Source of the DNA: Clostridiales bacterium
GTDB lineage: Bacteria; Bacillota; Clostridia; Lachnospirales; Lachnospiraceae
Assembly (NCBI GenBank): GCA_023663185.1
Contig: JAMPHY010000002.1
Coordinates: 1-64,000, forward strand
Length of the DNA stretch: 64,000 nt
Direction of reading: 5' to 3'
The translations under genes and the position numbers were made by a program. Numbering within the stretch: the first letter of the stretch is position 1; each line of letters begins with the position of its first letter. The notes under the pieces are model-generated. The model was not told the origin of the DNA and did no database searches. It saw nothing but the letters and a program-made list of their open reading frames with translations. Shown here in pieces: positions 25,912-34,446 of this stretch.

Positions 25912-27369
25912 ATGAAATTGAAAAAAGTTTTGGCGCTTGCCCTGGCAGCAACAATGATGCTTTCGCTAGTTGCATGCGGTGAATCAGATGGTGCAAGTGA
26001 TACTGGTTCTACAGGAAATGTGGATTCGCCAACAGCATCAGATGATGCAGGAAATGCAGATGTACCGTCGGAGATTGATGTGGCATCACTGGAAGGAACT
26101 ACCATCAGTGTTTATACACATGTTGGAAACCGTGTGTTAGGTGAAGAAAAGAAAGACGAAAACGGAAATACTTACCGTGATGAATCTTATGCCTACTTAA
26201 AACATGTTGCTGAAAGATTTACGGAAGAAACAGGAATCAATGTGGAGCTTAATGTTGTGGGTGATGAAACGGAACTCGAACTTCTTTTTAAAGTGGAAGA
26301 CAGCAGCGTTGATATTTACACATCACCTAACTGGTCTTTGGAACAGTGGGCAGCATATGCCGAGCCATATTGCACTGTTGAGGAAGCAGTTGAAACATAT
26401 GGGGAATATGCGTATTCGATGCCCAGAGATGACAATTATATCTATTACATACAGATTGCCAAGACATACGACCAATGTGTAGTGTATAACGAGGAAGCAA
26501 TTAAATCAGTAGGTTATGATGAAATTCCCGGTACATTGGCTGAGTTTAATGAGATGTGTGAAAAACTCCGTGATGCAGGAATCACACCGATTTCCTTGCA
26601 TAGAATAGAGAATTGGCCGCTTGCGACCATTAGAGACTTTGCATGCTATATAAGTGGAGACGACAGGGCGTTTGACAGTATGTTAAAGAGTGACACGCCA
26701 TTCTCTGAGTCCGATCCGTTTGGAAAGGCTATGAAGATATATACACAGTGGAAAGCAGATGGTTTCTTTGAGCAGGAAGTCTATGCTGATTTTGGCGTTG
26801 CTATGGATTCTGTAGCATATGGAAAAGCGGCAATGATGCTTTTTGGTTCATGGGTAGTTCCTCAAATTCAGGGGCGTGTGCCTGATGGAACGGATCCTTC
26901 TATTATTAAATTTGCTCCGGCGCCTGATTTTGGCGCAGGAAGATTCGTACAAGCAGCTCCTGCAGATGGTTTTGCAATAAGCAAATTTTCAGAAAACAAG
27001 GAAGCCGCACGGTTGTTTATTGAGTATCTTGCCGATGATGCGCAGTTTAGCGCGGACAGTGGTAACATTGCAAACAAAAAGGGTGTAGAGCCGATTGTAC
27101 CTGAGCTATATGCTATCATTGACAGTATGGTAGAGAGCGGTGATGTCAAAGTAATGATGAAGCCTGCGAACGATGAAAATGCAGTCAATAATCAAGCTGT
27201 TTTGTCAGAAGCAAACCTCTGGGCAGATGATAATTATGCCGGTCTTTTGTTTGACGCAATGGATGTTACCAAGCCAGATGACTGGTCAGCTTATGATGCG
27301 CAGGTAGAAGCGCAAAACAAGCAGTATGTGGAATACAGGGATGAACTTGGGGTTTCATGGCAAGACTAA
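25912..27369 (+). CDS. Sugar ABC transporter substrate-binding lipoprotein
   Basis: A 485-residue family 1 solute-binding protein. The signal peptide ends at Cys22 of the lipobox LVAC and is followed by a Ser/Asp/Gly-rich linker (about 23-60). The mature protein has the two-lobe layout of carbohydrate receptors, with GKAAMMLFGSWVVPQIQG and the late GFAISKFSENKEAARLFIEYL segment typical of maltose- and oligosaccharide-binding members. AAAGGAGG is upstream. It lies ahead of two permeases, with a hairpin between that could raise its expression over theirs. Confidence 0.92.
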   Translation: MKLKKVLALALAATMMLSLVACGESDGASDTGSTGNVDSPTASDDAGNADVPSEIDVASLEGTTISVYTHVGNRVLGEEKKDENGNTYRDESYAYLKHVAERFTEETGINVELNVVGDETELELLFKVEDSSVDIYTSPNWSLEQWAAYAEPYCTVEEAVETYGEYAYSMPRDDNYIYYIQIAKTYDQCVVYNEEAIKSVGYDEIPGTLAEFNEMCEKLRDAGITPISLHRIENWPLATIRDFACYISGDDRAFDSMLKSDTPFSESDPFGKAMKIYTQWKADGFFEQEVYADFGVAMDSVAYGKAAMMLFGSWVVPQIQGRVPDGTDPSIIKFAPAPDFGAGRFVQAAPADGFAISKFSENKEAARLFIEYLADDAQFSADSGNIANKKGVEPIVPELYAIIDSMVESGDVKVMMKPANDENAVNNQAVLSEANLWADDNYAGLLFDAMDVTKPDDWSAYDAQVEAQNKQYVEYRDELGVSWQD

Positions 27370-27405
27370 TTTTATATTGCAAGTGAAGAAAGAAATTAAA
27401 ACTGT

Positions 27406-27436
27406 AAATGCCTCTTTCGTATCGGAAGAGGCATTT
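27406..27436 (+). terminator. Intercistronic hairpin after the binding-protein gene
   Basis: AAATGCCTCTT and AAGAGGCATTT form a perfect 11-bp stem with a 9-base loop, followed by ATTT. Lying between the binding-protein and permease genes, it could partly terminate transcription or stabilise the upstream mRNA, giving more receptor than permease. Confidence 0.65.
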
Positions 27437-27466
27437 ATTTCCACAAGTAAAGAAGGGAAGGAAAAT

Positions 27467-28342
27467 ATGGGGCGCAGTAAGTTAAATCAAGCGGAGAGAA
27501 ATAAAAAGTTAATTATTATTACATTTCTGATTATACCTGTTATTCATTTACTGGTATTTTCGTACATTCCTATTATAACTAATGTTTGGTGGAGCTTTAC
27601 AAATTATAGGGGTGTAGGAGTTCCTAAGTTTATAGGTTTAAAAAACTATAAACGTATTTTCACAGAAACGCAGTATATTACAACATTTAGAAACTGTATC
27701 TGGTACATGGTTGTGTCAATCCCACAGTTGATTTTTGCATTTGCACTTGCAGTTGTAGTAAACGGAAAATTTCGGGGATTGAATTTGTTTAAATCAATAT
27801 TGATTATTCCGTATCTCTTAAACGGAGTTATAGTTTCAACGATTTTCATTATCTTTTTTAATAACAATGGTACACTGAACAGCTTACTTGCCCTGATTGG
27901 TGTGGAAGGTCCGAAATGGCTGCAACAGCTTAACTTGGTAAATCCCTCTATTGCTTCCATAAGTATTTGGCGGTATTACGGTATGAACTTTATCATGTTT
28001 TTTGGCGGCTTGCAGACAGTTCCCGCAGAGCTGTATGAAGCGGCAGCAATTGACGGTGCGACCAAATGGCAGGAAATTAAGTACATTTCAATCCCATCAA
28101 TCAGGAATGTGTTATTTATTAATATTCTATTGAGTGTTTCCGGTTCTATTCAGGTCTATGAAATTCCATACATCATGATGAATGGCTCCAACGGTACGGT
28201 TACTCCTGTTATTCAGATTCAGCAAAGTGCCTTTTCTGATGATAGACTTGGATTTGCGGCAGCGTTATCTATTGTTGTATTTGTCGTAGTAGTGATTGCT
28301 GTATGCCTACAGAACCTTGTTACGAAAAGAGGGGAGGAATAA
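27467..28342 (+). CDS. Carbohydrate ABC transporter permease (MalF-like)
   Basis: A 291-residue inner-membrane permease with six predicted spans. The EAA loop that contacts the ATPase is seen in YEAAAIDGATKWQEIKYISIP. The frame is open from 27326, but the ATG at 27467 follows GGGAAGG and gives the normal MalF-type N-terminus (NKKLIIITFLIIPVIHLLV). It pairs with the permease gene starting 3 bp downstream. No ATPase gene is present in the cluster, so a shared MsmK-type ATPase encoded elsewhere probably powers it. Confidence 0.93.
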   Translation: MGRSKLNQAERNKKLIIITFLIIPVIHLLVFSYIPIITNVWWSFTNYRGVGVPKFIGLKNYKRIFTETQYITTFRNCIWYMVVSIPQLIFAFALAVVVNGKFRGLNLFKSILIIPYLLNGVIVSTIFIIFFNNNGTLNSLLALIGVEGPKWLQQLNLVNPSIASISIWRYYGMNFIMFFGGLQTVPAELYEAAAIDGATKWQEIKYISIPSIRNVLFINILLSVSGSIQVYEIPYIMMNGSNGTVTPVIQIQQSAFSDDRLGFAAALSIVVFVVVVIAVCLQNLVTKRGEE

Positions 28343-28344
28343 TC

Positions 28345-29172
28345 ATGGCTAAAGAATCAAAAGGATTTCAGATATTTAGATATATATTTTTAATTGTATC
28401 CAGTATATTTGTGATTATTCCGATTGTTCCGCTTATTTATATGGCATTTAAAACCGGTAGGGAATATTCGGAAACAAATGTATTGACACCGCCTAAAAAC
28501 TGGTTTAATATGTACAATTTTGCCTATGCAATCCGGGTAGGAAATTTAGGGAAAGCATTGCTAACGACGGCACTGATTCTAGTAATATCCCTGACAATAC
28601 AGATTCTATTTACCGCTATGGCGGCTTATGTGTTGCATAGGTTTGAATTTAGAATGAAAAAAATAGTCACAGCACTTTTTACCCTAACTATGTTCATTCC
28701 GCTGGTAACAACGCAGACAGTGGTATTCCAGATTGTTTATAAACTCAAACTTGTAAGTACCATGTGGAGTGTAATCCTATTGTATTCCGGCGTAGGCTGT
28801 GTAGGTCTTTATATTATGTTCAATCTGTTGGATTCAATCAGCAAGGAATTGGATGAAGCGGCTTTGGTAGATGGCGCTAATTACTTTACAATTTTTTGGA
28901 AAATTATTTTTCCGTTACTAAAGCCGGCATGTACTACGCTTTTAATTTTAAATGGTATTTCTGAGTACAACGATTTCTATATTCCGAATCTATATCTGAG
29001 GAAAGATGTTCGGACTTTTACAGTAGCGCTTTATAAGTTTTATCAAAGTACGGGAACGCCTTTTGAGATTGTGTCAGCAGCTATTTTAATCGGTATCATA
29101 CCTATAGGAATTGTTTATATTTTCATGCAGAAATATATTTTCTATGCTATGGCGGGGGCAGTAAAATCATAA
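28345..29172 (+). CDS. Carbohydrate ABC transporter permease (MalG-like)
   Basis: A 275-residue permease with six spans and the EAA motif LDEAALVDGANYFTIFWKII. The ATG at 28345 has GGGGAGGAA upstream; the open frame from 28303 overlaps the partner gene and is not needed. The C-terminal segment (MQKYIFYAMAGAVKS) is typical of MalG-type subunits. With the binding protein at 25912 and the permease at 27467 it forms an oligosaccharide importer. Confidence 0.93.
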   Translation: MAKESKGFQIFRYIFLIVSSIFVIIPIVPLIYMAFKTGREYSETNVLTPPKNWFNMYNFAYAIRVGNLGKALLTTALILVISLTIQILFTAMAAYVLHRFEFRMKKIVTALFTLTMFIPLVTTQTVVFQIVYKLKLVSTMWSVILLYSGVGCVGLYIMFNLLDSISKELDEAALVDGANYFTIFWKIIFPLLKPACTTLLILNGISEYNDFYIPNLYLRKDVRTFTVALYKFYQSTGTPFEIVSAAILIGIIPIGIVYIFMQKYIFYAMAGAVKS

Positions 29173-29813
29173 TGAAGGAATCGATCTTATACAAGATTTT
29201 ATCGTTGATACATGTGTTCTTTTTCCTTAGTGTTTTGTGCTTCGGAATTATATTTTTGTCATTGACAATATTGATGGTTCCGGCAGTCACATCAGCTTTT
29301 ATGATTGGGAAAGAATTGATTTACAAGAAATATGACATCACGGACAGCCTGATAAAAAAATATTTCCAGTATTTAAAAGAGTCATTTTATTTAATGAAAT
29401 ATGCAGGGATTAATTTAGTGGCGATATTAAATATCGGCGGGGTATACTTGGGAATCCGGCTGGAGCAGACCATCTACAGTGTGTTGTGTCTTGCTATCAC
29501 GGCATTTTTATATACGTTTATTTTGTATTTGGCAGGGTACTATACATTTGTGAATCGAAAAATTACGCTTGTTGAAGTATTTATTTGTATGTTTTATAAG
29601 CCGGGATTATTGATACCTGTGATTGTTTTGATGATATTGCTGTTATTCTTTTTTCGCATGCTGCTTGTGAAAATCTTTCTGATAGCGGGAGCATTTCCTA
29701 TGCTGGTGTTGGAAATGGTGATTTTTCTACATACTTTGCATTATCGTAAGTTGATGGGAGAACTGACGGAAGATGATGAATATGCATATCTTGTAAAAAG
29801 AAAAAAAGATTAA
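29172..29813 (+). CDS. DUF624/YesL family membrane protein
   Basis: A 213-residue protein with about five hydrophobic segments and the DUF624 layout. The N-terminal segment has a polar start, then GIIFLSLTILMVPAVTSAF and the KYFQYLKESFYLMKY loop. Its start codon shares one base with the stop of the MalG-like gene, so the two are coupled. YesL-type proteins are habitually found with carbohydrate ABC importers and have no proven function. It closes the sugar cluster, and a hairpin follows at 29850. Confidence 0.85.
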   Translation: MKESILYKILSLIHVFFFLSVLCFGIIFLSLTILMVPAVTSAFMIGKELIYKKYDITDSLIKKYFQYLKESFYLMKYAGINLVAILNIGGVYLGIRLEQTIYSVLCLAITAFLYTFILYLAGYYTFVNRKITLVEVFICMFYKPGLLIPVIVLMILLLFFFRMLLVKIFLIAGAFPMLVLEMVIFLHTLHYRKLMGELTEDDEYAYLVKRKKD

Positions 29814-29849
29814 TAACCTTAAATTAATAGAGCAAAGCCTCAGTCCTTA

Positions 29850-29875
29850 GAGCGTATAGAATAACCTATACGCTC
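29850..29875 (+). terminator. Hairpin ending the sugar-utilisation cluster
   Basis: GAGCGTATAG and CTATACGCTC form a perfect 10-bp stem with a 6-base loop, 36 bp after the YesL-like gene. The following CATTTAGTT is only moderately U-rich. Confidence 0.65.
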
Positions 29876-29882
29876 CATTTAG

Positions 29883-29911
29883 TTGACAAGCTCTATTTGT
29901 TGGCATAAACT
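29883..29911 (+). promoter_or_regulatory. Promoter of feoA-feoB
   Basis: Consensus TTGACA (29883-29888), 17 bp, TAAACT (29906-29911), 46 bp ahead of feoA. I looked for a Fur-like GATAAT inverted repeat around it and did not see one. Confidence 0.6.
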
Positions 29912-29957
29912 ATTAAACGTAAAGCAAAAAAGCTAACATACATAAGGAGAAAAGTTT

Positions 29958-30188
29958 ATGACATTAGATACGCTTAAAATCGGGCAGGACGCCGTTATTT
30001 CAAAGGTGGGCGGAGAAGGAGAGCTGCGCTGTCGATTTCTGGATATGGGGCTTATTCCTAAGACTAAAGTAAGGGTGCGGAAAGTGGCGCCTATGGGCGA
30101 CCCGATAGAGATAGAGTTAAGGGGCTATGAACTGACGATACGCAAAGAAGATGCACGACAGATAGAGGTTACGGAGAAGAAGATATGA
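29958..30188 (+). CDS. feoA: Ferrous iron transport protein A
   Basis: A 76-residue SH3-like protein. The segments RCRFLDMGLIPKTKVRVRK and PIEIELRGYELTIRKEDA are the family core. FeoA is a small cytosolic partner that supports FeoB-mediated Fe2+ uptake. AAGGAG precedes the ATG. The gene overlaps feoB by 4 nt (ATGA), a translationally coupled pair. Confidence 0.95.
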   Translation: MTLDTLKIGQDAVISKVGGEGELRCRFLDMGLIPKTKVRVRKVAPMGDPIEIELRGYELTIRKEDARQIEVTEKKI

Positions 30189-32197
30189 TATACGCATTGG
30201 TAGGAAATCAGAACTGTGGCAAAACTACTTTATTTAACCAGTTGACAGGCTCTAATCAACATGTCGGCAATTTTCCGGGGGTTACGGTAGATTCCAAGAT
30301 TGGCGACATACGCGGGGAAAGGAGCGACGCCGTAGTCGATTTGCCGGGGATTTATTCAATCAGACCTTACAGTAATGAAGAAATTGTTACGAGAAATTTT
30401 ATTTTAAATGAAAAGCCGGACGGCATAATTAATATAGTTGACGCGACGAATATTGAGAGAAATCTATATCTTACGCTACAACTGCTGGAAATGCACATTC
30501 CGATGGCGCTTGCCCTGAATATGATGGACGAGGTGCGTGGAAACGGCGGCACCATAGACTTAGCGAAAATGGAAGAACAGCTCGGCATACCGGTGATTGC
30601 CATAAGCGCCGCCAAGAATGAAGGTATAGACGATTTGATACGCGCAATAAGCGACGTGTCGCGCAGATGTATATATCCTAAAGTGACCGATTTTTGTGAA
30701 AAAGGTCCGGTACACAGATGTATCCATGCAGTAAGTCATCAGGTGGAAGACCATGCGGAAGCAATCCGGCTTTCTCCGAGGTTTGCGGCGACGAAAATCG
30801 TAGAAGGCGACAAAGATGTGATAGAGCGGCTTATGCTCTCCCAGAACGAACTGGAACTGATGGAGCACAGTATCGTCGAAATGGAGCGGGACAGCGGTAT
30901 GGACAGAAACGCCGCTTTAGCGGACATGCGTTATACCTTTATAGAGAAGGTGTGCGAATCGGCGGTAATTAAGTGTAAAGAGAGCAAGGAGCATAAAAGA
31001 AGCGTTAAAATAGATTCGATACTTACCGGAAAGTATTTTGCCATTCCTTCTTTCCTTATAATAATGTTGATAATTTTCTGGCTGACTTTCGGCGTCATAG
31101 GAGCTTATTTAAGCGACCTTTTAAGTATGGGGATAGACACCCTTTCCGCATGGGTAGATGTGGCGCTAACCGCATATGGCATTAATCCTGTCGTTAAGAG
31201 CCTTGTTATAGACGGAATATTTGCGGGCGTAGGAAGCGTGTTAAGTTTCCTGCCGATTATTGTGGTATTGTTTTTCTTTCTTTCGATTCTCGAAGATTCG
31301 GGATATATGGCGAGGATTGCCTTTGTCATGGATAGGCCGCTTAGAAAGATTGGCTTGTCGGGAAGAAGTTTTGTCTCCATGCTGATAGGTTTCGGCTGCA
31401 GCGTTCCGGCGGTTATGTCCAGCAGGACACTGTCGTCTGAGCGGGATAAGAAAATGACTATCATGCTGATTCCGTTTATAAGCTGTTCGGCAAAGATTCC
31501 GATATACGCTTTATTTACGGCGGCTTTTTTTCCTGAACATCCTGTGCTTGTGATGACGGGTATGTATGTGCTGGGAATATTGGTAGGGCTTATCGTCGCG
31601 ATTGTTTTAAACCATACGGCTTTTCGCGGCAATTCCATGCCGTTTGTTATGGAGCTTCCAAACTACAGGTTTCCGTCGGCGAAGAGCGTACTCCTGCTTA
31701 TGTGGGATAAGGCGAAGGATTTCTTGCAGCGCGCCTTTACGATTATATTCCTTGCCACAATAGTTATCTGGTTTTTACAGACTTTTGACAGCCGTTTGAA
31801 TGTAGTGTCGGACAGCGGGGAGAGTCTGCTTGCCATGATTGGAAAGTGCATAGCTCCGATTTTTATACCGCTTGGCTTTAACGACTGGCGTGTTGCAACT
31901 TCGCTTATTAGCGGATTTACCGCAAAAGAAGCGGTAGTCAGCACCTTGAGCGTACTTACAGGTACGTCGATGAGCAATTTAAGCGGGACAATGGACGCTA
32001 TATTTACGCCGATTTCGGCAATAAGCTTTCTTGTGTTTACGCTGCTTTATACGCCTTGCGTAGCGGCTGTAGCTACCATCAAGCGTGAGATGGGGTCGTC
32101 GCTTAAGGCTTTGGCGGTGGTGGTGATGCAGTGTAGTGTTGCATGGTTTTGCTCATTTATTATTTATCAGTTGTTAAGCCTTTTGCCTTTTATATAA
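30185..32197 (+). CDS. feoB: Ferrous iron transport protein B
   Basis: A 670-residue Fe2+ transporter with an N-terminal G domain and C-terminal membrane domain. G1 is GNQNCGKTT (residues 7-15), then switch segment GNFPGVTVDSK, G3 DLPGIYS near 55 and G4 NMMD. The helical GDI region runs to about 270, followed by about eight to ten spans. Two Gate-type segments are visible, with the conserved GFGCSVPAVMSSRT and LIPFISCSAKIPIY. Length is within family range. It is coupled to feoA and followed 138 bp later by a ZIP-type metal transporter, giving a divalent-metal uptake block. Confidence 0.96.
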   Translation: MIYALVGNQNCGKTTLFNQLTGSNQHVGNFPGVTVDSKIGDIRGERSDAVVDLPGIYSIRPYSNEEIVTRNFILNEKPDGIINIVDATNIERNLYLTLQLLEMHIPMALALNMMDEVRGNGGTIDLAKMEEQLGIPVIAISAAKNEGIDDLIRAISDVSRRCIYPKVTDFCEKGPVHRCIHAVSHQVEDHAEAIRLSPRFAATKIVEGDKDVIERLMLSQNELELMEHSIVEMERDSGMDRNAALADMRYTFIEKVCESAVIKCKESKEHKRSVKIDSILTGKYFAIPSFLIIMLIIFWLTFGVIGAYLSDLLSMGIDTLSAWVDVALTAYGINPVVKSLVIDGIFAGVGSVLSFLPIIVVLFFFLSILEDSGYMARIAFVMDRPLRKIGLSGRSFVSMLIGFGCSVPAVMSSRTLSSERDKKMTIMLIPFISCSAKIPIYALFTAAFFPEHPVLVMTGMYVLGILVGLIVAIVLNHTAFRGNSMPFVMELPNYRFPSAKSVLLLMWDKAKDFLQRAFTIIFLATIVIWFLQTFDSRLNVVSDSGESLLAMIGKCIAPIFIPLGFNDWRVATSLISGFTAKEAVVSTLSVLTGTSMSNLSGTMDAIFTPISAISFLVFTLLYTPCVAAVATIKREMGSSLKALAVVVMQCSVAWFCSFIIYQLLSLLPFI

Positions 32198-32335
32198 AAT
32201 AATTGCATAAGGATTATTCGGAACCATAGCCGGAGATACTCATATATTATATAAGGTGTATCAGGTATTTGCTAAACTTGTGATTTAAGGTGATACTCTG
32301 GCAATTACCTGAGCGTATATATGAAGGAGATATCT

Positions 32336-33112
32336 ATGGGTATATTCTTAGGACTTATGATTCCTTTCTTTGGAACGGCTATGGGCGCGTCCTGTGTTCT
32401 TTTTATGCGTAACAGCATGAATAAATTGCTGGAGAAAGTTCTCTTAGGCTTTGCCTCCGGAGTAATGGTGGCGGCGTCCATATGGTCGCTGCTTATTCCT
32501 GCCATAGACATGTCGGCGGGATATGGGAAGTTAAAATTCTTTCCCGCGGCAGCAGGATTTGTGCTAGGCATTGCCTTTTTATACGGACTGGATAAAATTA
32601 TTCCGCATATTCATTTAGGCGGTGACAAACCGGAAGGCATTAAGAGCAAACTTAATAAAACAGCGATGCTTGCGCTTGCAGTCACGCTCCATAATATCCC
32701 CGAAGGAATGGCGGTAGGGGTGGTTTTTGCCGGAGTAATAGCGGGCAATCAGGAGATTACGTTAGCGGGGGCTTATGCGCTTGCTATCGGCATTGCGATT
32801 CAGAATTTTCCGGAAGGCGCTATCATCTCGATGCCGATGAAAAGTAACGGCACAGGAAAAAAGAAAGCCTTTACTTATGGCGTTTTATCTGGTATTGTAG
32901 AACCGATTGGAGCTTTTTTCACTATCCTTGTGACAGGGGCGATAGAGAAAGCTCTGCCATATTTGCTTGCATTTGCGGCGGGAGCTATGATATATGTAGT
33001 AGTAGAAGAATTGATTCCTGAAGCGTCGGGAGACGGCGATTCGGACGGCGCTACATTGGGATTTGCAGTAGGGTTTCTTATTATGATGATTATGGACGTC
33101 GCACTAGCTTAA
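32336..33112 (+). CDS. ZIP family metal transporter
   Basis: A 258-residue divalent-cation permease with about eight spans. The metal-binding spans are seen in LHNIPEGMAVGVVFAGV and IQNFPEGAIISMPM, which carry the His/Asn/Pro-Glu metal site. The C-terminal FAAGAMIYVVVEELIPEA is also canonical. I start at the ATG at 32336 because AAGGAGA lies 5 bases ahead; the ATG at 32321 overlaps that site. Zinc, iron or manganese could be the substrate, and proximity to feoAB suggests general metal supply. The next gene begins 13 bp later. Confidence 0.92.
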   Translation: MGIFLGLMIPFFGTAMGASCVLFMRNSMNKLLEKVLLGFASGVMVAASIWSLLIPAIDMSAGYGKLKFFPAAAGFVLGIAFLYGLDKIIPHIHLGGDKPEGIKSKLNKTAMLALAVTLHNIPEGMAVGVVFAGVIAGNQEITLAGAYALAIGIAIQNFPEGAIISMPMKSNGTGKKKAFTYGVLSGIVEPIGAFFTILVTGAIEKALPYLLAFAAGAMIYVVVEELIPEASGDGDSDGATLGFAVGFLIMMIMDVALA

Positions 33113-33125
33113 AGAAGGAGCACGA

Positions 33126-34175
33126 ATGATGAACAGATTTAGTTTACCATACTGTCTTATTATTGAAGAAGGGGTTTTTGAACACTTAGACGAAGTGCTT
33201 ATCGAGTGCGTTCCCGATATCGATAAGCAGAAGGTCATGGTTGTGACAGAACCGGGGCTTGTTAATATTATTAAAAAGTATCTTGATGAAATTCAGAAGG
33301 ATTTGCCGCAGAGTAAATTGTATCTGATTGAGGATAATTCTTTTGAACAGGCTATGGAGCTTGCCAGAGCGATATGCGCGGAAGGTTTTCAGGCGATTAT
33401 AGGAATCGGCGGGGGCAAGGTGTTAGACGTGGCGAAGTATGCGGGCTTTGTCGGGAAGATTCCCTATATATGCCTGCCGACTACACTAAGCAACGACAGT
33501 CTCGCTTCGCCGGTAGCGGTACTGGATATTGACGATAAGCTGCGCAAGACGCTTGGCTGTAAGATACCTACGGGTATCGTGGTTGACATAAATGTGATTA
33601 TGGACGCACCCGCAGACCAGCTTAAATCGGGCATAGGGGATACCATAAGCAAATATACGGCGTTGTATGACTGGAAGCTTGACGCGGCTCACCGCGGGGA
33701 GCGGGTGGACGATTTTGCCTATATGATTTCGGATATGGCGCTTACTTCGCTTTGTTCTAATGATGAGAAGTCCTTAAAGAGCAAGGAATTTATTAAAACC
33801 CTTACGCAGTCGCTTGTAATGGGCGGTCTGGCAATGGAAATTGCGGGAAATTCAAGGCCCAGCAGCGGCTCGGAGCATCTTTTCTGTCATTCATTAGAAG
33901 AAAACTATCCGGAAATTAAAATTTCACATGGCATGGCGGTAGCTTTGGGCAGCGTGGTAGGCTGTATGTTACAGGGCAGGAACGCCATCAGGCTGCGCGA
34001 GGTCTTAGAGGCGTATGAGCTTGACATAAATCCGTTAAACTGGAATATTACGAAGGAAATCTTTGTTGACGCATGGTTAAGGGCGCCTGCCACAAGGAAG
34101 GACAGATATACTATATTAAATGAAGTTGAACTGGACAGGCGTCAGTTAGAGCGCATATATGAACAGCTTATATAA
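33126..34175 (+). CDS. Glycerol-1-phosphate dehydrogenase-like enzyme (EgsA/AraM type)
   Basis: A 349-residue member of the iron-containing alcohol dehydrogenase superfamily, closest in pattern to sn-glycerol-1-phosphate dehydrogenases. The nucleotide site is IGIGGGKVLDVAKY, then PYICLPTTLSNDSLASPVA. Metal ligands are expected at Asp in SGIGDTISKYTALYDW, His in SGSEHLFCHSLE and His in ISHGMAVALG. Such enzymes reduce dihydroxyacetone phosphate to sn-glycerol-1-phosphate, the archaeal-type lipid backbone isomer. Neighbours include cardiolipin synthase and an acyltransferase, which favours a lipid role. A glycerol dehydrogenase activity cannot be excluded. Confidence 0.82.
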   Translation: MMNRFSLPYCLIIEEGVFEHLDEVLIECVPDIDKQKVMVVTEPGLVNIIKKYLDEIQKDLPQSKLYLIEDNSFEQAMELARAICAEGFQAIIGIGGGKVLDVAKYAGFVGKIPYICLPTTLSNDSLASPVAVLDIDDKLRKTLGCKIPTGIVVDINVIMDAPADQLKSGIGDTISKYTALYDWKLDAAHRGERVDDFAYMISDMALTSLCSNDEKSLKSKEFIKTLTQSLVMGGLAMEIAGNSRPSSGSEHLFCHSLEENYPEIKISHGMAVALGSVVGCMLQGRNAIRLREVLEAYELDINPLNWNITKEIFVDAWLRAPATRKDRYTILNEVELDRRQLERIYEQLI

Positions 34176-34196
34176 AGTAAGAATGGAGAATTTGGT

Positions 34197-34433
34197 ATGA
34201 AAAGTTATATTTTGGATTTGAATTCGATTGAAAAAGTTAAGGGATTTGTATCGGTTATAAGCAATATTGAAGGATATTTTGATTTGGCTTCGGGAAGATA
34301 TGTAGTGGACGCCAAATCGATAATGGGTATTTTTTCCATGGATTTATCCGATAGAGTAGAGCTGAGGATATTGGAAACCAATGAAAAAATCTCGGAAATC
34401 GAAAAGGCTATTGCACCCTATATTGCCGATTGA
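34197..34433 (+). CDS. HPr-like protein lacking the phosphorylatable histidine
   Basis: A 78-residue HPr-fold protein. The second conserved motif is intact (DAKSIMGIFSMDL), keeping the Ser equivalent to Ser46 (here Ser41), the target of HPr kinase. The first motif is not: the His15 region, normally G-x-H-A-R-P-A, reads SIEKVKGFVSV, with Glu12 at the His position. It therefore cannot act as a PTS phosphocarrier, and recalls Crh-type regulatory paralogues. It sits between the G1PDH-like gene (21 bp) and cardiolipin synthase (13 bp), so it is probably cotranscribed with lipid genes. Confidence 0.85.
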   Translation: MKSYILDLNSIEKVKGFVSVISNIEGYFDLASGRYVVDAKSIMGIFSMDLSDRVELRILETNEKISEIEKAIAPYIAD

Positions 34434-34446
34434 GGCGGCATAATAT

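Noticed and set aside
29883-29957. Fur box ahead of feoA
   Set aside because: No GATAATGATTATC-like repeat could be seen, so iron regulation is not claimed from sequence.
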